From contig BCGN01000003.1 of the NCBI GenBank assembly GCA_001599295.1, positions 907,148-971,147 on the forward strand: DNA of 64,000 nt, written 5' to 3'. The notes under the pieces were generated by a model. It made no database searches, had not been told where the DNA came from, and saw only the letters and a list, made by a program, of their open reading frames with translations. The first letter of the stretch is position 1. Every line of letters starts with the position of its first letter. A program made the position numbers and the translations under genes. Shown here in pieces: positions 12,228-21,850 of the stretch. The stretch comes from Sporopachydermia quercuum (taxonomy: Eukaryota > Ascomycota > Sporopachydermiomycetes > Sporopachydermiales > Sporopachydermiaceae).

Positions 12228-13220
12228 CTATGAAGAGTTGCGCCAAACTCGTTCCAACCCCTTTTTGCATAACTCTGCATTGTATTCAACAATATCCATT
12301 TTCATCTTATCACTTTTCCTGACTAAACCTACCAGAGCTAATCCTCTAATCATTTGCTTTAAAAATAAGACAACGCCATTCTGTAGAGTTGATATACATG
12401 CAAGACCCCCATTAATCAAAACTTCATCATTTGAACCTGACCCATCTCCAGCTCCTTTATAAATTGAATTCAAATCTACTGTAACGTCGATAAATTCTGC
12501 ACATACTTCATAAGTTTGAATATCAATTGGACTTGAATCTGTTGCAACATAGATCTTTGAGTTTATATCAAATAAGAAAACTTTCTCTATGCCTGAATGT
12601 TGAACAAGCAGGTTTAACATATTCTCTAAACTTGGAAGTTCCGGTATTAGCTTTTGCACTATTCTTGAAAATGCTTCATATATAGAGTGGTCGAAGATCG
12701 ACGTCAGATGAAATGAAATCTGAATACCATCCAGCCCGAGATCTAAGAGTTCATCTGATGTTCTTTGCATAATGTCTCTTTGAGTATCTAACCGAAAGTC
12801 TTCGCTGAGACCGTCAACTTTATGAATCAAAATCTCTATATTGATATTTGGGTTGATTTTTACAGCGTACTCAATGATCATTGCCAGATTGGTGATAGCA
12901 TTGGAATACTCATCTTGACTATCAATGACATAAACCAAAGCTCCCACCGATGCAAATAAACGATCAGAATCATATGTAGGCTCAAAATAATTCATTTGGC
13001 CCGGTAGTTCCATTACTGCTAAATCAATTAGCGATGAAAAATGCTCAGTAGTAGGTTTCGATGTTGATTCTAAGTACAGGGTATCTAGTGGTTGCATATT
13101 GTGAAAAACTACCTTACATATCGATGACTTTCCTGATCTTCTGAACCCCATTACCAGTATCATTGCATTGTTGTTATTTTGACCCCCATCGATGGAGTCA
13201 TAAGTCACTATATCAGTCAT
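12228..13220 (-). CDS. GTR2: Rag-family GTPase Gtr2 (RagC/D-type), EGO complex
   Basis: 330 residues against 341 in S. cerevisiae Gtr2. Gtr1-Gtr2 heterodimers on the vacuole relay amino-acid sufficiency to TORC1. A P-loop is visible at ~25-32 (GFRRSGKS), the switch II equivalent is ELPG, and HKVDG near residue 130 corresponds to the NKxD base-binding motif. The C-terminal half (~185-330) matches the roadblock-like dimerisation region of Rag proteins. The start was taken at the first ATG (MTDIVTYDS); two codons upstream the frame is open without ATG. It converges on ACL1 with ~200 bp between stops. Confidence 0.92.
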   Translation of the reverse strand: MTDIVTYDSIDGGQNNNNAMILVMGFRRSGKSSICKVVFHNMQPLDTLYLESTSKPTTEHFSSLIDLAVMELPGQMNYFEPTYDSDRLFASVGALVYVIDSQDEYSNAITNLAMIIEYAVKINPNINIEILIHKVDGLSEDFRLDTQRDIMQRTSDELLDLGLDGIQISFHLTSIFDHSIYEAFSRIVQKLIPELPSLENMLNLLVQHSGIEKVFLFDINSKIYVATDSSPIDIQTYEVCAEFIDVTVDLNSIYKGAGDGSGSNDEVLINGGLACISTLQNGVVLFLKQMIRGLALVGLVRKSDKMKMDIVEYNAELCKKGLERVWRNSS

Positions 13221-14049
13221 AATCAAGATTCAATGTTGGTTCCTATGTTCGTTCTGGCAGTGTAATAACACTGTGATTGGTGGTGAATGTATATCTCAGA
13301 GCTAACGAGACTGTTTGAAAGACTGCGATATCCAATTGAATTCTACAAAAAACTTGTATCCTCTACTATAGAACGATACTTCTGTATTCAAAGCATCAAT
13401 AAGTTGTGATAAGACACTTCTATCTACCTTCAGTCTCTTATTAATAGTCAAAACTTCTTTCTGTTCTGTTAGGACTAACAGTACTTTCAATACTATAGAA
13501 CACGGGCAAAACTATCAAAGTAGCTACAAGTTGGAACAAAATGCAAAACCAGTTTGCCAGTTGTTTGATCAGAGTTCACCTCTATTCAGCATTTGTTTAA
13601 AACAAAACAATGCCAATTCAGGCGTCTTCCTCTCTATTCTTCGAATCTAACCGTTGGAACGTAATGGAGTACCTTCGTATACACTCCATTCCATACAATC
13701 CCAATCCTGTCCTCTGGTATCATTACAATTGTCCGGCGCTGTTTATGCCTTGTGTCCTTAAACTTAGTTTAGGTTTGAGGGTGTAAGAACACAAAACTTC
13801 CCTGAAAGGAGATGCGATGATTCAGCATAGATTCGTAAAAGGATAATCACAATTGATCACAGAAAATTGATTACAATGAGAATACTACATTGGAAATGCT
13901 TGATCAGATATAAATTAGGGCTACATTTGAGTGATAGATAGCTGAAATGAAATTATATGCATAGAATTTCCGTTGAAAGAAGAAAACGTGGTTGTAGAGG
14001 AAACCAACAGGTTAAAAGGTCCGGTTGGTTTTCTTACTGATGCGTGTCC
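13221..14049. other. Intergenic, divergent GTR2/GPI15 upstream region
   Basis: About 830 bp. It holds a small near-palindrome, CTGTTAG-GA-CTAACAG, at 13466-13481 and short random open frames. No gene or RNA was recognised. Confidence 0.5.
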
Positions 14050-14750
14050 ATGATGAAGTATAAAGATTATCGGTTAGATGTATTAAGACAGGGTTCTAGT
14101 ATTGTGAAGTTTACTATATCGAATAGACCAAAAGATGGGAAACAGGAAAAGAAATGGATCTCATATTTAATTTTAATTGTAATTGCTAAGACACTGAGTG
14201 GATTGATACTAGCTTTGTTTTTGCTTGAGCAATTGACACAAGTTGGTGTTCTTGGAGTCACCAACACAAAAGGGCGGTTAGTGAAGTTATTAATCACAAG
14301 TGGATGTATTTTAATTCTGTTGAAAAGAGTACATGAAGGTAAGTTTTTTTTAGTTGTTATTTTGGAAATACAAGAGCTATAGTTGTTATAGAAGTTGGCT
14401 GGTCTTGGCTGATAACATTGAAATGATGTTCTAACAATTAAAAAGAAGAGCATTTGTTAGTCATTCAAGGAATTGGCATACAGACCTACTCAGCTTCTCC
14501 ATACTACCTTTTTTCATCAACAAAATTGATACCAGCAAAAGAAATCATTGACATAATACTGCATGAAGGTTTCAAGGGGATGCAAGTTATTTTCTATCTA
14601 GGAGTTCTCACAAACAATCCAGAATCAATGGTTGTAGTATTTCCGCGGTTTCTTCCTCGAAGACCACAGCTTGAAGCTATATGGAGAGGTTCAAGACAGT
14701 GTTTGTTTGAAAATCATCCCAGTAAATTGATGATACCAGATTTTGAGTAA
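14050..14750 (+). CDS. GPI15: GPI-GlcNAc transferase subunit PIG-H/Gpi15, two exons
   Basis: Joined exons 14050-14338 and 14446-14750 give 197 residues, near human PIG-H (188). PIG-H belongs to the ER complex that transfers GlcNAc to phosphatidylinositol, the first step of GPI-anchor synthesis. Exon 1 encodes a membrane hairpin (hydrophobic segments ~37-62 and ~76-92). Exon 2 holds the family core: EEHLLVIQGIGIQT, then KGMQVIFYLGVL and the VVVFPRFLPRR...WRGSRQ ending. The 107-bp intron has a GTAAGT donor, a TTCTAAC branch site and an AG at 14445; use of AG at 14448 would remove one Glu and also stay in frame. An ATG at 14040 in another frame overlaps the start. Confidence 0.85.
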
Positions 14751-15152
14751 AAGCCTTTCTACAGCAAACAATTTGAGAGTGTATTACCTTTCACGAATTT
14801 ACAACTACATCAACATTATCACAGCCCAATATTATTCATTTCAATCTACATCAACTCTTTGAAAGTCTCTTTGGAGATTTATTCTCGTTTGACTTAGAAC
14901 AAATTGTACTATAGTTTATACATATATACAAACAACAAGAATACTTTTGTTGACTTATTGACAGTTTCGTTGGCCATTTTTAGAGAACCCGTATTCGTGC
15001 TACTTCTGCAATCTGAATTTCTTAATGGTGAAATTCCAAAACAACCTAATCATCTCGAAAATTGCAACCGTCAAACATGATTATAATCTTTCAGAATATA
15101 AAAATAAATAAATCCAAAAAAGAAAAATTTAATGAGAAAGAAAAAGAAAGAA
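14751..15152. other. Intergenic, GPI15 3' flank and tRNA 3' flank
   Basis: About 400 bp, AT-rich. It ends in a purine-rich run that is the T-rich Pol III terminator of the minus-strand tRNA. No gene was seen. Confidence 0.55.
15141..15145 (-). terminator. Pol III terminator of tRNA-Gln
   Basis: On the minus strand, a run of five T follows the tRNA 3' end after 7 bases, within a longer T/C-rich stretch. Four to six T is the standard Pol III stop signal. Confidence 0.7.
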
Positions 15153-15238
15153 AGGTCGTACCCGGGATCGAACCGGGGTTACCAGAAGATTTTTGATTCA
15201 ATCAAAATCTGGAGTGATAGCCACTACACTATACAACC
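15153..15238 (-). tRNA. tRNA-Gln (anticodon TTG) with 14-nt intron
   Basis: The minus strand folds as a full cloverleaf. The acceptor stem is GGTTGTA/TACGACC with T as discriminator base. The D arm contains the A box TAGTGTAGTGG. The anticodon stem is CCAGA/TCTGG with loop TT-TTG-A-T, and the T arm carries the B box GGTTCGAATCC. A 14-nt insertion (TTGAATCAAAAATC) sits after position 37, the canonical site for tRNA introns. The mature body closely resembles S. cerevisiae tRNA-Gln(UUG), which has no intron. Confidence 0.95.
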
Positions 15239-15462
15239 TGTTGTGACTTGTTACTGTCTGATCATACATCATTCAGTAAAATAAAATGAATTTTAAGAAA
15301 AATTGAAGAATTGTATTAGAATTCTTACTCTTTTTCCTTCTTCTCCTTCTTCTTCTTATTAATTAGAAAGAGAAGAATGAGAGTAAATAATCAGCGAAGT
15401 AAATAGTATATATATATAAAAGGTACAAATAGAAATATAGATAGATGTGAAATGCCAATGTG

Positions 15463-15481
15463 TCACGTGAAAGGTCACGTG
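15463..15481. promoter_or_regulatory. Tandem E-box TCACGTG pair
   Basis: TCACGTG at 15463-15469 and 15475-15481, direct repeats 12 bp apart. This core is the Cbf1/bHLH site in yeasts. It lies between the tRNA gene and BMT5, ~1.1 kb from BMT5; the target gene is uncertain. Confidence 0.4.
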
Positions 15482-15702
15482 GTTTAGTAATAAGTAATGC
15501 ATAGCTGGTTGTTACATGACTCAATCAATGTCTAATTTATTGAGTACACTAAATACAAATTCAAAACTTGAGCTTCCCTAAAGTTTCTGCAAGGTTTCGG
15601 ATAAACTCATACGAGCAGCGTCTGACTTTGCGTTCGTGATGCCGAAGGAAGTGCTATATTGGTTTATAATATTATTACTTTTATTATTATTTCTATTTAT
15701 GG

Positions 15703-15773
15703 CAGTTAGTTGTTATCGTGACTAACTGACCGATCTTACATTGAGTCCCGAGGAAATTCATGGCCGCTCGGGA
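15703..15773. other. Two adjacent hairpins, candidate structured RNA
   Basis: Two stems follow each other. CAGTTAGT/ACTAACTG (15703-15710 with 15721-15728) has a 10-nt loop. TCCCGAG/CTCGGGA (15746-15752 with 15767-15773) has a 14-nt loop. Both are perfect, and GC is raised relative to the flanks. I do not recognise a snRNA, RNase P/MRP, SRP or snoRNA family in it. It may instead be paired protein-binding sites. Confidence 0.35.
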
Positions 15774-15997
15774 TTATCCATTTGATCTCGAAATGTAAAG
15801 GCGGGTGCTATGGTATATATAGGTCAAACTATATAATAAACAAGGCTTTACCAACTTTCACCTTCTTATTTATTCATTTTATATATTTATGTAGACTTTT
15901 AGAAAGCAAGTAACGCAAGCCGGATAAAAGCTAATCAAAAGATGTCCTCTATTATATCACGTAGCTAAACCATATACAAAAGAATCAGAGATAGCGC

Positions 15998-16104
15998 TGC
16001 GCATAGCAAAGTTTATCCTGCTACATGCAATTGTATGCAGGATATTCCCTTGCGCATCAAACACATTAAAAAGAATAATTACATGTCATGCAAGAAGCTG
16101 CGCA
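15998..16104. promoter_or_regulatory. Triple TGCGCA motif cluster with hairpin
   Basis: The palindromic hexamer TGCGCA occurs at 15998-16003, 16051-16056 and 16099-16104, about 50 bp apart, in DNA where such GC-rich words should be rare. Between the first two lies a stem ATCCTGC-TACA / TGTA-(T)-GCAGGAT at 16015-16043. It is ~500 bp upstream of BMT5. The binding factor is unknown. Confidence 0.35.
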
Positions 16105-16579
16105 CTATGCACAAAGACATATTCAATATACATGTACGTTACAGAGCCAAAAGGTATGATATANTAAAATCGAGTCAATTCATGTAGTTTCATCTAAGTT
16201 TTTTTTTCAATATGAGAAATTTATTACAATTTTGTTAACTGTTGATACTTTTCTGAGGAGCAACTGAGTAGTTATACTGATGAGGAGTTAGAAGTACGTT
16301 GATTCTTAAGAAAGAGTAATCATTTGTTCTGCAAATTGCTATTGATGCTGGGAATTTGCTACTGTTAGAGGAAATATGATCGGACACTCGTCTATGGCCC
16401 GAACGACGTTATAAGAGAACTTACAAAAAGCATTAATGGGTTGTTGGTTTTGATCAACCGGTAACAAAAGGGATTGAGAAAGTAACTGCATTAGGAGTTG
16501 ATCAGTATTCCATAATTGAAATTTTTAGCACCAATTTCGTATTGGTATCTGAGCAAATCAAAGGAGATCAAGTTTGATT

Positions 16580-17653
16580 ATGGCTAAATCAAAAAGGCCT
16601 CAAGGAAGTCATGGTAAAGTGAAAGCTAAAGGAAAAGGTTTGGCGGGAGCATTAACTAGGCATAACCAAAATGAGAAGTTTAAACAAGAAGTGAAATCTC
16701 GTAAAGAGCATGTCGAGAGAAAAGGCAAGAAGACAGGGAGAAGACTTAGCAGTGACGCACAAGGAGAAGTGAAACCAAGTGATGGCAATGGAGAGATCGA
16801 AAAGCTTTCTCGAGAAGCACTATATGCTAAAGGATTAATTCCTTTTGAAGAAACGGATAGAGTCCTTTTAATAGGGGAAGGTGATTTTTCTTTTGCAAAA
16901 TCAATTCATGAGCAAAATCTTGTAGTAAATTTGACGGCAACGGCGTTCGATTCTGAAGATGTTACATCTAAAAAGTACCCAGAAACAAGTAAAGAAAGCT
17001 TGGAGTATTTAAAAGATGCGGGCGTCCCACTGGTTTTTGAGGTTGATGCCAGTACAATTGATAAACACAAAGCTTTTAGAAAGGTTATTGAGCGGAAGTT
17101 TGAAAGGGAAAGTTCAGTCAAAGTACGAAGAAAGTCTGTAAAGTATTCAGAATTTGATGTTGTTTTATTTAACTTTCCACATACCGGCAAAGGCATAAAA
17201 GACCAAGATAGAAATATAGCTGACCACCAAATACTCTTGAAATCCTTCTTTGAAAGTGCTAAAATAATGATAGATGGCGGGAATAAAAACACCAAAGTTG
17301 TCGTTTCTTTGTTTGATGGACTACCTTATTCCGAATGGAATATCAAGAAACTTGCCAGAGGAGCTGGTTTTTCCGTTGTGAGGACCTCAAAGTTCTATTG
17401 GAATCTATTTCCAGGTTATCACCATCGGAGAACAAGTGGAATGAATGATACCACAAAGGAAGCTGAAACTAGAAATGCCAAGATATACATTTTCCAGTTA
17501 GCTGATTATGTTGACACCGATCTTCAAAGTAAACATTCTAATAAAAAAGCAAAGATATTTCAACAGACGCAACGGGAAAATAGTTCACATCAACCTAGGT
17601 TAGGGAAAGCTAAGGGTGGGGCATCAGATGATGATTCTGATAATGATTTATGA
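16580..17653 (+). CDS. BMT5: 25S rRNA (uridine-N3) methyltransferase Bmt5-like
   Basis: 357 residues (S. cerevisiae Bmt5 336). Bmt5 methylates N3 of uridine 2634 in 25S rRNA in the nucleolus using SAM. The N terminus (~1-60) is Lys/Gly-rich and nucleolar-signal-like. The SAM-binding loop VLLIGEGDFSFAKSI is at ~95-109. FNFPHTGKGIKDQDRNI (~200) and LFDGLPYSEWNIKKLA (~252) are family blocks. The C-terminal signature is FPGYHHRRTSG followed by DTTKEAE and RNAKIYIF. The tail ends in an acidic DDDSDNDL. The start is the first true ATG (MAKSKRPQ). Confidence 0.93.
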   Translation: MAKSKRPQGSHGKVKAKGKGLAGALTRHNQNEKFKQEVKSRKEHVERKGKKTGRRLSSDAQGEVKPSDGNGEIEKLSREALYAKGLIPFEETDRVLLIGEGDFSFAKSIHEQNLVVNLTATAFDSEDVTSKKYPETSKESLEYLKDAGVPLVFEVDASTIDKHKAFRKVIERKFERESSVKVRRKSVKYSEFDVVLFNFPHTGKGIKDQDRNIADHQILLKSFFESAKIMIDGGNKNTKVVVSLFDGLPYSEWNIKKLARGAGFSVVRTSKFYWNLFPGYHHRRTSGMNDTTKEAETRNAKIYIFQLADYVDTDLQSKHSNKKAKIFQQTQRENSSHQPRLGKAKGGASDDDSDNDL

Positions 17654-18009
17654 ATATCTGGATGAAAAAAAGAATGAAAAAAAAAATGATCTACATCAAA
17701 ACAAGCATACGAACATCCAATTAATCGAGTATTCATTGAATTCGAGAATTAATATCTGAAGATAATCAATAGAATTAAAACAAAATAGACTAAAGTATAT
17801 TTGCTGCAAACCAAAAAGCCAATTCATAAGCAGATCTCACCATTTCTCCTAACCGCACCAAACACCAAAAAAAGAATATGTAACAATAACATCGCATAAG
17901 CAATCAAAAACAAAAAAATAAGATATAAAACCTTTGAAACCTACAGAAATAAGTATTAACCAGTTCATGAACAAACACAGCTATAGAATATAAGGATAAA
18001 ATCATTCGT
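17654..18009. other. Intergenic, convergent BMT5/GID9 3' flanks
   Basis: About 355 bp, A-rich on the plus strand with several poly-A runs. It serves as shared 3' flank and no gene was seen. Confidence 0.55.
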
Positions 18010-19578
18010 CTACGTTGGATAAACAGTCACCAAGTCTTGAAGAGCAACTTTTATTCCTGTCTTCGGATTTACCACATGTTGCTGACGAATACCAAAGCTC
18101 TCTGCATAACGTACCAGTTTCTTCTTGCTGTAGATACCACCATCTGGTAGCATCACAGGATCCTGATAAGCAATACGACTTGTTAGATGATGAGCATAAG
18201 GCATTCTTGTTGAAATGAAAGATAGTTCTGGTGAACATATAGGGCACGTTGCTGTAGACGTTAGATGATTATGAGGCTTCTGTTTATTGTTAACCAAAGA
18301 ACCTAGATCAGATGGCATTATCATACTCGAGCTTGATTTAGAGGATGACCATATATCAGTAGTAGATATATCAATCATTTCTTCATCCTCCTGATCATCT
18401 GATTTAGTCACTGCAAAACTTTCAGCATATTCATCGCAAGCCTTTGTTTTCAGAGCCGATACACCAGCTGATAATATAACAAGTAAAGGTGAAATCGTAG
18501 GAAACCCATGAAGTTTGTAGAATGTTTGAACAAACTCATCAGCTAACTTATCCCATCTATCGTCAGAAAGCAACGTTAGATGTTTTTCATAACCAGCTAA
18601 TAAAGCTGTATCTATTGAGCCAGCTTCATTGTCAATTAAAACTTTCATCGCTGGATGGACAGCCAGTAACCCTAAGGCCGTTTGTAGTTCGTCAGAGTGT
18701 GTTTCAAATAGTTTAGCTAGATACGTCTGAAAGTCAACAATTGCTTCATTCATTTTCCCTGCTTTTACAAGTTCAATAAATTGCTGAAAGCGTAAATTAA
18801 ATTCTAAATTACTTTTCAACCGTTTCAAAGAAGAACGATTCTTCCCACACCATTCTAAACAAGACTCCAGGTTCTTATCCATTCGAAGGTTCTTTTCAAT
18901 CTTTTTACAACCACTCAAAATATCAAGATCAATATAATGCTCCAAATAAAGTTTCCTGACTAAAATCTCGGCAGAGCTATTTTCCCCAGAACCACTTCCA
19001 TTTCTTAATATGTATTCAACAATTAGTTTATTCAGTTGTGTGTTATTCCATCTAGTGAATGCCTCATTTGAAAACTGTGAGTCTTTGTCTTGTGATCCGG
19101 ATTTCCCAGATGTAGAAGAAGTAGGTGCTTTGGTATTTCCTGCAAGTTTCTTGTCTACACGACTGCTGTCAGTAGCCTCAGCATCGGTTTTTATTGCTTT
19201 AATCACCATATCATTACCTTCTCTCACCCTTTGTATTCTTACTTTAGTCTTATTTAAACCATTATTATAATCATTAGAAATTATTGCCACTTTATTTCTC
19301 AATATTTTTGCTTTCCTTATGAAAGCATCAATTTCACTCAAAACTTCTTGCTGCGATTCAACATTACCATTACCATGAGCAAAAGATGTGCTTACTTTCA
19401 TAGCTTTCGCTTCAATCTTATTGATTGTCTTATCTGACTTGAGAGCTGTAAGATCCTTTTCAATAAGTTTATTAGCCGCTTTACCAGCCTTTCTCATTTG
19501 TTCATAGGGTACTTTCAATGATGATTCATCTAATTGGACTTGAAAGTCCAAGTACCTTTTCAATTGCTTATCAGCCAT
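18010..19578 (-). CDS. FYV10: GID/CTLH E3 ligase RING-type subunit Gid9/Fyv10
   Basis: 522 residues (S. cerevisiae Fyv10 516). With Gid2 it forms the catalytic RING pair of the GID ubiquitin ligase, which degrades gluconeogenic enzymes after glucose returns. N-terminal helices (~1-130) are followed by a LisH-like stretch (~175-215, NKLIVEYILRNG...), CTLH/CRA helices (~220-410), and a degenerate RING (~443-522). The RING has CPICSPE, then PYAHHLTSRI and DPVMLPDGGIYSKKKL, and ends in VYPT exactly as the yeast protein ends in MYPT. The start is the first ATG (MADKQLKRY). Confidence 0.93.
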   Translation of the reverse strand: MADKQLKRYLDFQVQLDESSLKVPYEQMRKAGKAANKLIEKDLTALKSDKTINKIEAKAMKVSTSFAHGNGNVESQQEVLSEIDAFIRKAKILRNKVAIISNDYNNGLNKTKVRIQRVREGNDMVIKAIKTDAEATDSSRVDKKLAGNTKAPTSSTSGKSGSQDKDSQFSNEAFTRWNNTQLNKLIVEYILRNGSGSGENSSAEILVRKLYLEHYIDLDILSGCKKIEKNLRMDKNLESCLEWCGKNRSSLKRLKSNLEFNLRFQQFIELVKAGKMNEAIVDFQTYLAKLFETHSDELQTALGLLAVHPAMKVLIDNEAGSIDTALLAGYEKHLTLLSDDRWDKLADEFVQTFYKLHGFPTISPLLVILSAGVSALKTKACDEYAESFAVTKSDDQEDEEMIDISTTDIWSSSKSSSSMIMPSDLGSLVNNKQKPHNHLTSTATCPICSPELSFISTRMPYAHHLTSRIAYQDPVMLPDGGIYSKKKLVRYAESFGIRQQHVVNPKTGIKVALQDLVTVYPT

Positions 19579-20211
19579 CACTTGATGCTTTTGTATGATA
19601 TTGTGGAGTGTGAACTTCGGCCAAAATTATATGGGTAGTCAAATGGAATAATAGGAAGCTTGCACCCTAGATCCAAATTCTTGATCAACTATTATGCTAG
19701 TATATACCAGCCACATATACGCATACGAATATGAATAATCAATTTATTATTTATCAAAAAAGATCGTTTGATTCGTGCTAAGAACCAGCTTAAGGGCGGC
19801 AGATAAAGGGTTGGGAATCTTGAGTTTTCAAGGTAACCCCAGGGTGTGTTATGGGACATGTTATATTTGTAATAGTGACAAATGAGTACGGCATGACAAT
19901 CCATGATTTAGAATATGACAAAAAAAAACATATCATATGGATATGAGGAAAGAAATGAGAAATCAACAGTGAATTCATTGTATTATTGATTATGAGCTAA
20001 GTTAAAGATAAGATATAAGTAGGTTGGGGAATAAATATACAGAAAAATCAAAAGTGAGTGAAATAGAACCTAGGAGATCATCAAAAGCGAGATATATATA
20101 CTTTCAATAGAAGCCCTGAGAAATTGATTTCTGTTCCAGCGTTGGCAGAAGGAATAATCGGCATAAGTCAATCAATCATTGACTTTTAATTTTATTTATT
20201 ATATGACCAAT
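19579..20211. other. Intergenic, divergent GID9/BET5 promoters
   Basis: About 630 bp. It has AT-rich promoter-like DNA with TATATA near 20095 and a poly-A run near 19920. No gene was seen. Confidence 0.5.
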
Positions 20212-20996
20212 ATGACGATCTATTCATTTTGGCTCTTTGACTCACACTGTAAGTTATCTTCTCAGCATTATGATAGAAAGATTAAGTTTCGAATAAGTCC
20301 TTTTCACAACTAACAAACACGGTATCAATAGGCAACTGCATTTATCAAAAAGAATGGAAAAGGACACAGCGAACATTTCAAGGAATATCAGTGGCAGGAT
20401 CAGTACAACCACACGTCTTCAAAGCATCTGAAAGTCAAAATACAACCGGTAATCCTTTTAACTTATATGGTACGGGTCACTTACCTGGCACTGATAACAC
20501 CTATCCAACTGGTAGCAATAATGGAACACTTGATGATGAAGCTAAACTAATATTTGGAGTAATATACTCATTGAGAAACATATCAATGAAACTGGCACCG
20601 TTAGCACCAAATGTTGATAAATCAAGTCTAAATACTGAATTTGAATTCAAGTCGTCCAACCCATTCTACGCATTTACTACATCAGCATATAAGCTACACT
20701 TCTTTGAAAGCCCATCAAATTTCCGATTTGTATTGGTATCTGATCTAGACAGCGAGACAAGCCAGTTTCAAAAGATCTTGAGAATTATTTATAAAGAAAT
20801 ATTCAGAAAATACGTTGTCATGAAGTGAGTCTTACTGTTTTGAAATGTCGAAAGGAGGTATAAGATGTACTAGCTACTAACGATTGAAAATGATAGTCCA
20901 TTAAGTGGTATTGATTTCCTACCAGGAGAGATAATTGGTAATGATAAGTTTACTGGAGCACTTAATAGATACATTGCATCACTGAGAGGATTTTGA
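20212..20996 (+). CDS. BET5: TRAPP complex subunit Bet5 (TRAPPC1), three exons
   Basis: Exons 20212-20248, 20332-20824 and 20897-20996 join to 209 residues. Bet5 is a longin-fold core subunit of TRAPP, the Ypt1 exchange factor in ER-Golgi traffic. The 37-nt first exon encodes MTIYSFWLFDSHC, the diagnostic N terminus (yeast MGIYSFWIFDRHC). Exon 2 continues NCIYQKEW and adds a ~35-residue insert before KLIFGVIYSLRNISMKLAP. Exon 3 gives NPLSGIDFLPGE. Donors are GTAAGT and GTGAGT; branch sites are AACTAAC and TACTAAC; introns are 83 and 72 bp. A second in-frame ATG at 20203 would add MTN. All splice phases agree. Confidence 0.92.
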
Positions 20997-21093
20997 TTTC
21001 AAGCAATCAAAGAACGAAATAAAGAAAGTAAAACAAAAAAAGAAACATTGGTGACATACTTCACCTTTCATAACAAGATCAAAATCAACCGCA

Positions 21094-21850
21094 TCAACTG
21101 AACTTTGGTATGGCCCACTTAAGGTATAGCGAAACGTCAGGAACTATATGAGATTCAATTGACATATTTTGAATCCATTGAGGAAGGAATCCTTTAGCAT
21201 TACTCTTATCAGTAGTATTGTTAGTATAAGACGGTAACACAGAATGTAATCAAACCGATAGTCACTCAATACAAATTACTTACGGCAGTACCCATAACCC
21301 ATTCAACTTGATTATCGTCAAGTAAGGTTAATTTTTCTACTGAGCAATAGACTGCTTTCACCCCTTTAGGATTATCATTAATCTCCCATTTCCGAGGTAT
21401 GGTAATGATATAGTAAGAACTATCGTCCTGAATACAAGTAATCCAAAAATTCATTATTCTTTCTTTCAACGGCCAAGGAAACCCATAACTTACCTTGTAT
21501 CCTTTCCAATCATTGACTTCTTTCTTCTCTTCGATTCCTTTAACTAAATCTATATACTCCACTTCATTTTCAGTATGGGAATAGAACAACCCATCAACAA
21601 ATAGTTTGAGAGAAAGTCTGTCGTTATCATGCAAAGATCTCCGAAGGGCCCAATGGTTATTATCATGGGTCGTTTTAAACGTTTCAATCGAGATTTCTTC
21701 CGTTAAACTTTTGTATTCCAAAGTTGTTTCATACGTTTTTGACCTTTGCCATCGTTGTAAATTTCCAATTAGATCTTTCGCCTCACGTAGAACTGTCTGC
21801 TGATCCGGAAGATCATCTTCCGCTATGTGATTGAGATTGAGATATTTCAT
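21094..21850 (-). CDS. START-like DUF3074 protein, two exons
   Basis: Exons 21850-21284 and 21204-21094 give 225 residues. The protein resembles fungal DUF3074 proteins, which have a START/Bet v1-like lipid-binding fold; the substrate and role are unknown. Visible blocks are HWALRRSLHD, DLVKGIEEKKEVNDWKGY, FWITCIQDDSSYYIITIP and, across the intron, the ending SNAKGFLPQWIQN...DVSLYLKW typical of the family. The 79-bp intron has donor GTAAGT, a perfect TACTAAC branch site and phase 0 ends. Without splicing the frame would stop after five codons. It converges on BET5 with ~100 bp between stops. Confidence 0.8.

Larger units (their letters stand above)
15239..16579. other. Intergenic, tRNA-Gln to BMT5
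   Basis: 1.34 kb holding the E-box pair, the double hairpin and the TGCGCA cluster listed separately. A GATGAG (PAC-like) word at ~16279 is consistent with the ribosome-biogenesis role of BMT5. No protein gene was seen; one N lies at 16164. Confidence 0.5.

Noticed and set aside
13466-13481. 7-bp near-palindrome CTGTTAG/CTAACAG
   Set aside because: Short and single; within chance for this much AT-rich intergenic DNA.
15463-15481. Point-centromere reading of TCACGTG (CDEI)
   Set aside because: No adjacent ~80-bp AT tract followed by a CDEIII-like motif, and point centromeres are confined to Saccharomycetaceae.
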